Below are positions 1 to 4,321 of a stretch of DNA of 5,359 bases, one piece after another (position 1 is the stretch's first letter; each line of letters starts with the position of its first letter). The stretch is from contig DASTHS010000092.1 of the NCBI GenBank assembly GCA_035718085.1, positions 1 through 5,359 on the forward strand. Direction: 5' to 3'. A program made the position numbers and the translations under genes. The stretch comes from DASTHS01 sp035718085 (lineage in GTDB: Bacteria > Actinomycetota > Acidimicrobiia > Acidimicrobiales > Palsa-688). Under the pieces are notes generated by a model that saw nothing but the letters and a program-made list of their open reading frames with translations, ran no database searches and was not told the origin of the DNA.

Positions 1-1
1 C

Positions 2-175
2 CGGGCTGCCGGTTGGCTCCGCCGGGAGGGGCCCGCCGCCAGCCCGGCGGAGGCCCTGGCGGCCGGCCAGCTCCTGGCCGCGGCCCGCCACGACGAGCGG
101 GCCGCCGCCGAGCGCCTGGCCCGCGCCGCCCGCCGCATCGCCAAGAGGCGCGTCAGCGGCTGGCTCGACGCCTGA
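2..175 (+). CDS. C-terminal end of an unrecognised protein (5' partial)
   Basis: An open frame enters from the left edge and ends at TGA 173-175, giving 57 residues that finish KRRVSGWLDA. The segment is rich in Ala and Arg and looks helical: an Ala/Glu/Leu stretch, then a basic stretch (RLARAARRIAKRR) and a short WLDA tail. Third codon positions are almost all G or C, as in the certain genes here, which favours real coding. No domain can be recognised from this tail, and I assign no function. It points the same way as the DJ-1/PfpI gene but is separated from it by 119 bases containing a tandem repeat, so co-transcription is possible but not shown. Random GC-rich sequence can also leave frames this long open, which limits confidence. 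Confidence 0.5.
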   Translation, partial: RAAGWLRREGPAASPAEALAAGQLLAAARHDERAAAERLARAARRIAKRRVSGWLDA

Positions 176-195
176 CCGCCGACCACCGCCCTGGA

Positions 196-227
196 GCGCG
201 GGTGCGCAGGCGCGCGGGCGCGCGGGC
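196..227. repeat. Tandem repeat, 8-base unit x 4
   Basis: Four head-to-tail copies of an octamer: GCGCGGGT, GCGCAGGC, GCGCGGGC, GCGCGGGC. The last two are identical and the first two each differ from them by one base. The array lies wholly between the stop of the upstream gene (175) and the start of the DJ-1/PfpI gene (295). The array and its flank can also fold (GGCGC at 209-213 with GCGCC at 226-230), so it might act as a weak hairpin in a transcript. No function is demonstrated; it could be a slippage-prone simple repeat. Confidence 0.75.
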
Positions 228-280
228 GCCAGCCGGGGTAGCGGACCCGGCGGGGGGAAGGGTGGAGGTGAACCCCCACC

Positions 281-286
281 GAAGGA
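281..286 (+). promoter_or_regulatory. Ribosome binding site deciding the ATG 295 start
   Basis: GAAGGA lies 8 bases before ATG 295. Two in-frame GTG codons at 262 and 268 are alternative starts, with a purine-rich GGAAGGG run before them. ATG 295 is preferred because it puts the first beta strand (KILFVV) directly at the N-terminus, as is usual for DJ-1/PfpI proteins. Confidence 0.65.
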
Positions 287-294
287 CGCCCCAC

Positions 295-996
295 ATGAGC
301 AAGATCCTCTTCGTCGTCACCGGCTCCGACCACTGGACCCTGGCCGACGGCACCAAGCACCCGACCGGCTACTGGGCCGAGGAGTTCGTCGCCCCCTACC
401 GGGCCTTCACCGGCGCCGGCCACGACGTCGACGTGGCGACGCCCGGCGGCACCGCGCCCGTCGTCGACCAGGCCAGCCTGGCGCCCGACGCCACCGGCGG
501 CCAGGAGGCCTCCGACGCCCTCCGGGCCGAGCTCGATGGCGTGTCGCAGCTGTCGAACCCGCTGCGCCTCGAGGACGTCGACCTCGGCGACTACGCCGCC
601 GTCTTCTACCCGGGCGGCCACGGGCCGATGGAAGACCTCGCCGTCGACCCCACGTCGGCGAAGCTGCTGACCGACACCCTGGCGTCGGGCAAGCCCCTCG
701 GCATCGTCTGCCACGCCCCCGCGGCGCTGCTGGCCACCGCCACGCCGGGGGGCGCGTCGCCGTTCGCCGGATACCGGCTGACCGGCTTCACCAACGCGGA
801 GGAGACCCAGGCCGGTCTGGCCGACAAGGCGAAGTGGCTGCTGCAGGACCGGCTCGTCGAGCTCGGCGCCACCTTCGACGAGGGTGCGCCGTGGGCACCG
901 CACGTGGTCGTCGACCGCACCCTCTACACCGGGCAGAACCCGGCGTCGTCGGGCCCGCTCGCCGAGCGGATCGTCGCCGACCTCGCCGGCGGCTGA
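295..996 (+). CDS. DJ-1/PfpI family protein, Hsp31/glyoxalase III-like (type 1 glutamine amidotransferase fold)
   Basis: A 233-residue cytosolic protein that is one complete DJ-1/PfpI domain. Visible in order: strand 1 KILFVVTGSDHW (3-14); TGYWAEEF (24-31) with E30 at the family's conserved acidic position; DVDVATPGG (45-52); FYPGGHGPMEDL (104-115); and the nucleophile elbow GIVCHAPAALL (136-146) with C139 followed by H140. Glu, Cys and His match the set known from Hsp31-type proteins, which act as glutathione-independent glyoxalases (methylglyoxal to lactate) and/or holding chaperones. The length suits the short Hsp31-like class of about 230 residues. No signal peptide or membrane segment is visible. 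PMED replaces the TMWD or TLFD often seen after GGHG, so the pocket wall may differ. The gene has its own ribosome binding site and converges on the c-di-GMP gene with a 33-base gap. Family membership is secure; substrate and the choice between glyoxalase, deglycase or chaperone role are inferred. Confidence 0.9.
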   Translation: MSKILFVVTGSDHWTLADGTKHPTGYWAEEFVAPYRAFTGAGHDVDVATPGGTAPVVDQASLAPDATGGQEASDALRAELDGVSQLSNPLRLEDVDLGDYAAVFYPGGHGPMEDLAVDPTSAKLLTDTLASGKPLGIVCHAPAALLATATPGGASPFAGYRLTGFTNAEETQAGLADKAKWLLQDRLVELGATFDEGAPWAPHVVVDRTLYTGQNPASSGPLAERIVADLAGG

Positions 997-1007
997 CGGG
1001 CCTCTCG

Positions 1008-1020
1008 GCCGGCGCCCGGC
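1008..1020. terminator. Possible small bidirectional terminator hairpin
   Basis: GCCGG-CGC-CCGGC is a perfect 5-base-pair stem with a 3-base loop, in the middle of the 33-base gap between two convergent stop codons (994-996 plus strand, 1030-1032 minus strand). There is no T-run on either side, so it is not a classical intrinsic terminator. Its position is the main argument, and in DNA this GC-rich such short stems also arise by chance. Confidence 0.3.
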
Positions 1021-1029
1021 GGGGGCGGC

Positions 1030-2856
1030 TCAGCGGCCGTCGGCCGTCGCCAGCACCCGGCGCCGGCGGGCCGGGCGCTCGTCGTCGGGCTGCCAGGCCA
1101 GGGCAGCCGGCAGCTCGTCGGGCGGGGCCGGCCGGTGGAACAGGAAGCCCTGCATGGCGTCGCACCCGAGCGCCTCGACGATCAGCTGCTCGGCCCGGGT
1201 CTCGACCCCCTCGGCCACCACGACCAGGCCCAGGGCCCGGCCCAGGTCGACGACGGCCTTGACGTAGGCCACCGACCGCTCGTCGCTCGGGTCGAGGGCA
1301 GCCACGAACGAGCGGTCGAGCTTGAGCCGGTCGACGGGCAGGCGCTGGAGCCGGCCGAGGCTCGAGTAGCCGGTGCCGAAGTCGTCGAGCGCCACCTTGA
1401 CCCCTGCGGCGCGCAGGGCCGCCAGGGTGTCGACGGTCTGCCACCGCTCGAGCGACGCCGCCGTCTCGGTCACCTCGACCCCGAGCGCCTCGGGCGGCAG
1501 CCCGTGGCGGGTGAGGGCGGCGCCGACGCGCTCGACGTAGCCGGGGTGCTCGAGCTCGATGGGTGACGCGTTCACCCAGACCGTCACGGTGCGGGCGGTC
1601 GGGAACCGCCGGCACCAGGCGGCGAGGTGCGCACAGGTCATGTCGAGCACGGCGGCGCCCAGGGTGATGATCAGGTCGCTGGCCTCGGCCACCTCGATGA
1701 ACATCAGGGGGGTCACCCCTCGCGGGGCGCCGGGCCAGCGCACCAGCGCCTCGAGCGACGTGACGGCGCCATCGCTGGCGTCGACGATCGGCTGGAACGC
1801 CACCCGCAGGGCGCCGTCGCGGACGGCGGCGGCCAACCGCACCTGCAGGTCGGCCCGCTGCTCGATCGACGCGGCGATGCCGTCGGACCAGACCGTCACC
1901 TGGCCGCGCCGGTCGTGCTTGCCGGCGGAGCAGGCGCCGGCGGCCCTGCGCACCAGCTCCGACCAGGGCGTGCCCCGGCCGACCGCGCTGGCGCCGATCG
2001 TCACCGACGCCGGTGCCGCGGCCCACTCGGCTCCGAGCACCGAGTGGGCGGCCCGGTGCGCGGCGGCCTCGGCGGCGGCGACGTCGGCGCCGGGCACCGC
2101 CAGCAGGAACTCGTCGGCCCCCCAGCGGGCGACGACACCCCCGAGGTCGGCGGCGACGCCGCCGAGCCGGTCGGCCAGCGCGACCAGCATGGCGTCGGCG
2201 GCCGGGCCGCCGTAGAGGGAGTTGTGGAGCCTGAAGTGGTCGATGTCGACCAGCAGCGCCGCCGCCGCGCCACGCCGCAGCAGCTGCTCGCCCTGGGCGG
2301 TCGCCTCGGCGCGGCTCGCCAGCCCGGTGAGCGGGTCGCGGCGGGTCGTCTGGCGGAGGTCGAGCACCTCCTCGACGACCCGGGCGGTCGCCTCCAGGGC
2401 GTCGACCACCTTCGGGCCGAAGCGGCGGGGACGGCGGTCGAAGATCGACACCGCCCCCACCACCACACCGGCGTGCCTCAGGGGGACGCCGGCGTAGGCC
2501 CGGATCTGGCCCGCCTGCACCAGCGGGTTGGCGCCGTAGACCGGGTGCAGGCGGGCGTCGGCCACCCGCACCAGGCCGGCGGTCTCGACGACCTGGGCGC
2601 AGAAGCTCAGCTCGTCGGGCACCTCGGTGCACGGGGCCCCGACGCCCACCTCCGCCGGGTAGGTCTGCCGGCCGGGCCGCACGACGTTGACCACCGCCAC
2701 GGGCACGTCGCACGACGCCGCCAGCAGCCTGATGGCGGCGTCGAGGCCGCCGATGCGGGCGTGCCCGGCGATCCCGAGATCTTCCACGACCGCCAGGCGG
2801 GCGCCGTCGCTGACGGGGAGGCGCTGCCCGAGGGGTGCATGAGCGCGATGGGGCAC
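1030..2856 (-). CDS. GAF-GGDEF-EAL protein, predicted c-di-GMP phosphodiesterase with degenerate cyclase domain
   Basis: A 608-residue soluble protein predicted to hydrolyse c-di-GMP to pGpG. Residues about 18-160 form a GAF sensor (FCAQVV, then VADARLHPVYGANPLV and IRAYAGVPL, ending SIFDRRPRRF). Residues about 170-325 are a GGDEF domain starting DPLTGLASR (174-182). Its signature is RWGADEF (244-250) with Ala for the second Gly; D204 and D206 remain, but the usual FKxxND..GHxxGD block has become FRLHNS..GGPAAD, and no RxxD inhibitory site precedes the signature. Residues about 330-590 are an EAL domain with every expected metal or substrate residue: Q355, E369 and R373 (EALVRW), N429, E461 and E464, D491-D492 in DDFGTGYSSL, K512, D514, E549 and Q569. 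By analogy with known GGDEF-EAL proteins, the cyclase half is probably inactive or a GTP-binding regulator, and the GAF tunes the EAL half. There is no membrane segment. Start is GTG 2856, because an in-frame TAG lies two codons upstream (2862-2860); the ribosome site is weak (AGG at 2865-2863). Confidence 0.9.
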   Translation of the reverse strand: MPHRAHAPLGQRLPVSDGARLAVVEDLGIAGHARIGGLDAAIRLLAASCDVPVAVVNVVRPGRQTYPAEVGVGAPCTEVPDELSFCAQVVETAGLVRVADARLHPVYGANPLVQAGQIRAYAGVPLRHAGVVVGAVSIFDRRPRRFGPKVVDALEATARVVEEVLDLRQTTRRDPLTGLASRAEATAQGEQLLRRGAAAALLVDIDHFRLHNSLYGGPAADAMLVALADRLGGVAADLGGVVARWGADEFLLAVPGADVAAAEAAAHRAAHSVLGAEWAAAPASVTIGASAVGRGTPWSELVRRAAGACSAGKHDRRGQVTVWSDGIAASIEQRADLQVRLAAAVRDGALRVAFQPIVDASDGAVTSLEALVRWPGAPRGVTPLMFIEVAEASDLIITLGAAVLDMTCAHLAAWCRRFPTARTVTVWVNASPIELEHPGYVERVGAALTRHGLPPEALGVEVTETAASLERWQTVDTLAALRAAGVKVALDDFGTGYSSLGRLQRLPVDRLKLDRSFVAALDPSDERSVAYVKAVVDLGRALGLVVVAEGVETRAEQLIVEALGCDAMQGFLFHRPAPPDELPAALAWQPDDERPARRRRVLATADGR

Positions 2857-2859
2857 GGT

Positions 2860-2871
2860 CTACCTGGTCAT
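2860..2871 (-). other. Three-codon mini-ORF (ATG ACC AGG TAG) just before the GTG start
   Basis: On the minus strand ATG-ACC-AGG-TAG runs from 2871 to 2860, in frame with the GTG 2856 start and separated from it by one codon (ACC). Its AGG is also the only Shine-Dalgarno-like element for the main gene. It might be a translated mini-leader feeding ribosomes to the GTG, or chance. Nothing in the sequence settles this. Confidence 0.2.
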
Positions 2872-2885
2872 TCTGGGCGTGGGTG

Positions 2886-2899
2886 GGGCGCCGGCGCCC
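2886..2899. repeat. 14-base perfect palindrome in the leader of the c-di-GMP gene
   Basis: GGGCGCCGGCGCCC is a perfect palindrome lying between the predicted promoter and the GTG start of the GAF-GGDEF-EAL gene. A second short palindrome, CACCGGTG, follows at 2910-2917. Both use only bases that are abundant here, so chance is a real alternative; a loopless palindrome fits protein binding to DNA better than an RNA hairpin. Confidence 0.35.
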
Positions 2900-2920
2900 T
2901 ACACGGCGACACCGGTGAGC

Positions 2921-2937
2921 ATTGACGAAGTGTCAAT
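2921..2937. promoter_or_regulatory. Operator-like inverted repeat ATTGAC-N5-GTCAAT
   Basis: Perfect 6-base arms (ATTGAC 2921-2926, GTCAAT 2932-2937) flank the 5-base centre GAAGT. It lies about 7 to 23 bases downstream of the transcription start predicted from the -35/-10 pair at 2979-2951 on the minus strand, a normal place for a repressor roadblock. The arms are AT-rich in a very GC-rich region, which makes chance less likely than for the GC palindromes. Arm and spacer lengths suit a dimeric repressor such as the TetR type, but the regulator cannot be named. The minus strand also reads TTGACA at 2936-2931, but no -10-like element is correctly spaced after it. Confidence 0.5.
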
Positions 2938-2950
2938 CGCCTGACGACGG

Positions 2951-2979
2951 AACCTACCCGCCGCCGCAGCCCGTGTAAA
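2951..2979 (-). promoter_or_regulatory. Candidate sigma70-type promoter of the GAF-GGDEF-EAL gene
   Basis: On the minus strand, TTTACA (2979-2974) and TAGGTT (2956-2951) are separated by exactly 17 bases. TTTACA differs from the -35 consensus by one base, and TAGGTT fits the actinobacterial TAnnnT -10 pattern. Predicted start is near 2944, giving a leader of roughly 88 bases before GTG 2856. The promoter begins only 18 bases after the stop of the acyl-CoA dehydrogenase gene, arguing for independent transcription of the two minus-strand genes. Confidence 0.5.
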
Positions 2980-2984
2980 GGGCT
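2968..2984. repeat. Inverted repeat AGCCC-N7-GGGCT around the -35 element
   Basis: Perfect 5-base arms at 2968-2972 and 2980-2984 enclose a 7-base centre that contains the TTTACA -35 hexamer. It begins 13 bases past the dehydrogenase stop codon. It could be a small hairpin at the end of that transcript (no T-run follows), a binding site masking the -35, or chance. Confidence 0.3.
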
Positions 2985-2997
2985 ATTGCGGGCCCGG

Positions 2998-4194
2998 TCA
3001 GTTGCGGGGCACCTCCGACCACGGGCGGCCCTTGTCGGCCCGCACGTCACCGGGCAGGCCGAGCACCCGCTCGCCGAGGATGTTGCGCATGATCTCGGAG
3101 GTGCCGCCCTCGATGGAGTTGGCCCGTGAGCGCAGGAACTGGCGCACCGGGCCCCCGCCGAAGCCGCCGGCGCCGTCGGGTCGGCGCATCTCGTAGGAGT
3201 CGTAGAGGGTGGCCTCGGGGCCGAGCAACTCCAGGCAGAACTCGTAGACCCGTTTGTTCAGCTCGGCGAAGTGCAGCTTGGAGGTCGACCCCTCGGGGCC
3301 GGGCGTGCCGGCCCGGGCGTTGGCGGCGGCGCGCATGCTGGTCAGGCGCAGGGCCTCGGCCTCCACCCACAGGCGCACGAGCTTGTCGCGCTGCACCCGG
3401 CCGTGGTCGCCGCCCTTCTCCCAGAGGGCGAGGGCCGAGGCGATGGCCCCCGAGCCGCGGCCGCCGATGGCGCCGCCGATCGACACCCGCTCGTTCATCA
3501 AGGTGGTGATGGCGCCGCCCCAGCCCTGGCCCACCTCGGAGAGCCGCTCGCTGTCGGGGATGCGGGCGTCGGTGAAGTAGACCTCGTTGAACTCGGCGTC
3601 GCCGGTCATCTGGCGGAGGGGGCGCACCTCCACGCCGGGGGCGTGCATGTCGACGACGAAGTAGGTGAGGCCCTTGTGCTTCTCGGCCTCCGAGTCGGTG
3701 CGGGCCAGCAGCATGCCGTAGCGGGACGTGTGGGCCAGGGTGGTCCAGACCTTCTGGCCGTTGACCACCCACTCCTCGCCGTCGCGGACGGCGCGGGTGG
3801 CCAGGCTGGCCACGTCGGAGCCGGCGCCGGGCTCGGAGAACAGCTGGCACCACACGTGCTCGCAGGTGAACAGCGGCCGCAGGTACCGCTGCTTCTGGTC
3901 GTCGGAGCCGTGCGCCAGGATCGTCGGGGCGGCCATGCCGTAGCCGATGGCGTTGCGGGCGCCGCCGTTGGGTGCCCCGGCGACGCGGAGCCGCTCGGCG
4001 ACGAGGGGCTGCAGCTTGCGCGACAGGCCCAGGCCGCCGAAGCCCTCGGGGAAGTGCACCCACGCCAGGCCGGCGTCGAACTGGGCGCCGAAGAACTCCC
4101 GCTCGGGGGTGGTGCTCGGGTCGTGCTCGGCCAGCAGGCGCTCGACCCGCTCGATGACCTGCTGTTCGTCGGTCGACACCTCGGTCGTGGCCAT
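2998..4194 (-). CDS. Acyl-CoA dehydrogenase (FadE-type flavoprotein)
   Basis: A 398-residue cytosolic flavoenzyme expected to introduce the alpha-beta double bond into an acyl-CoA thioester, passing electrons from FAD to electron-transfer flavoprotein. The N-terminal helical domain leads into PEGFGGLGLS (49-58). The first family signature is QLFSEPGAGSDVAS (117-130), and VVNGQKVWTTLAHTSRYG (143-160) is the usual middle beta-domain stretch. The C-terminal helical domain has QFLRSRANSIEGGTSEIMRN (352-371), where E362 sits at the catalytic-base position of medium-chain-type enzymes and GTSEI matches the FAD/CoA-binding signature. Length is normal and nothing key is missing, so this is not one of the catalytically empty partner subunits known from steroid-degrading FadE pairs. 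ATG 4194 is chosen because AGGAGG lies 8 bases upstream; a longer open frame upstream is not needed for homology. No ETF, thiolase, CoA-ligase or hydratase gene is in the window, so chain length and pathway stay open. The PBP gene diverges from it. Confidence 0.93.
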   Translation of the reverse strand: MATTEVSTDEQQVIERVERLLAEHDPSTTPEREFFGAQFDAGLAWVHFPEGFGGLGLSRKLQPLVAERLRVAGAPNGGARNAIGYGMAAPTILAHGSDDQKQRYLRPLFTCEHVWCQLFSEPGAGSDVASLATRAVRDGEEWVVNGQKVWTTLAHTSRYGMLLARTDSEAEKHKGLTYFVVDMHAPGVEVRPLRQMTGDAEFNEVYFTDARIPDSERLSEVGQGWGGAITTLMNERVSIGGAIGGRGSGAIASALALWEKGGDHGRVQRDKLVRLWVEAEALRLTSMRAAANARAGTPGPEGSTSKLHFAELNKRVYEFCLELLGPEATLYDSYEMRRPDGAGGFGGGPVRQFLRSRANSIEGGTSEIMRNILGERVLGLPGDVRADKGRPWSEVPRN

Positions 4195-4202
4195 GGGCGT
4201 TC

Positions 4203-4208
4203 CCTCCT
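4203..4208 (-). promoter_or_regulatory. Strong ribosome binding site of the acyl-CoA dehydrogenase gene
   Basis: On the minus strand a perfect AGGAGG (4208-4203) ends 8 bases before ATG 4194, fixing the start of the dehydrogenase and excluding the longer in-frame extension. It is the strongest Shine-Dalgarno match in the window and lies 9 bases downstream of the 4218-4236 hairpin. Confidence 0.8.
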
Positions 4209-4217
4209 GCGACGGCG

Positions 4218-4236
4218 GCCGCACCCCCGGTGCGGC
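4218..4236. promoter_or_regulatory. 8-base-pair inverted repeat (leader hairpin or operator) before the dehydrogenase gene
   Basis: GCCGCACC (4218-4225) and GGTGCGGC (4229-4236) are exact reverse complements separated by CCC. As RNA from the minus strand this is a very stable stem of 8 pairs with a 3-base loop, only 9 bases before the AGGAGG. If transcription starts near 4239 the hairpin lies at the very 5' end of the message, where such stems can protect mRNA or affect translation. It could instead be a DNA operator. The perfect match is seen; the role is inferred. Confidence 0.5.
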
Positions 4237-4245
4237 GGATGATCG

Positions 4246-4251
4246 AGCGTA
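4246..4251 (-). promoter_or_regulatory. Candidate -10 element of the acyl-CoA dehydrogenase promoter
   Basis: TACGCT (4251-4246, minus strand) fits TAnnnT. It would place a start near 4239, about 45 bases before ATG 4194. No convincing -35 hexamer lies 16-18 bases upstream, so this is weak. Confidence 0.25.
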
Positions 4252-4289
4252 CGGGCCGCCGGCGCGCCCCGCCACCCGCCGACGCGTGG

Positions 4290-4303
4290 CGGACGGGCGT
4301 CCG
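4290..4303. promoter_or_regulatory. Palindrome CGGACG-GG-CGTCCG upstream of the PBP start
   Basis: Perfect 6-base arms separated by two bases, ending 3 bases before the TAGCGT -10-like element of the PBP gene and so covering the usual promoter spacer. A binding protein here would compete with or contact RNA polymerase. A direct repeat GCGTGGCG (4284-4291 and 4309-4316) brackets it. All elements are GC-rich, so chance remains possible. Confidence 0.35.
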
Positions 4304-4306
4304 GGG

Positions 4307-4312
4307 TAGCGT
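4307..4312 (+). promoter_or_regulatory. Candidate -10 element giving a leaderless PBP transcript
   Basis: TAGCGT fits TAnnnT and ends 9 bases before GTG 4322, so transcription would begin at or within a few bases of the start codon. The poor Shine-Dalgarno context (only GGGG at 4303-4306, too far upstream) agrees with a leaderless message, a form common in actinobacteria. There is no clear -35. Confidence 0.4.
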
Positions 4313-4321
4313 GGCGATGTC

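Noticed and set aside
13..294. N-terminal extension of the DJ-1/PfpI frame to position 13
   Set aside because: It is Pro/Arg/Gly-rich, overlaps the upstream partial gene and translates the octamer repeat. The family domain begins right at ATG 295.
788..2713. Long minus-strand open frame overlapping the GAF-GGDEF-EAL gene and the end of the DJ-1/PfpI gene
   Set aside because: Its product is low-complexity Arg/Gly/Pro/Ala sequence with no motif. It is a frame shadow of high-GC coding DNA.
1627..2925. Plus-strand open frame of 432 codons antisense to the GAF-GGDEF-EAL gene
   Set aside because: Composition is rich in Gly, His, Asp, Arg and Val, as expected from the complement of a GC-rich gene. 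It has no domain and no ribosome site, and the opposite strand has a complete multi-domain protein.
2857..2944. c-di-GMP riboswitch in the leader of the phosphodiesterase gene
   Set aside because: I looked because of the gene's function. The conserved core elements of the known c-di-GMP riboswitches are not visible, and the leader is only about 88 bases.
2868..3050. 60-codon minus-strand frame between the dehydrogenase and the c-di-GMP gene
   Set aside because: It begins inside the dehydrogenase gene, has no ribosome site, and reads through the promoter and palindromes. Its Arg/Pro/Cys-rich product looks like noise.
3271..4242. Plus-strand open frame of 323 codons antisense to the dehydrogenase
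   Set aside because: It has no recognisable motif and a composition typical of an antisense frame; the minus strand carries full acyl-CoA dehydrogenase signatures.
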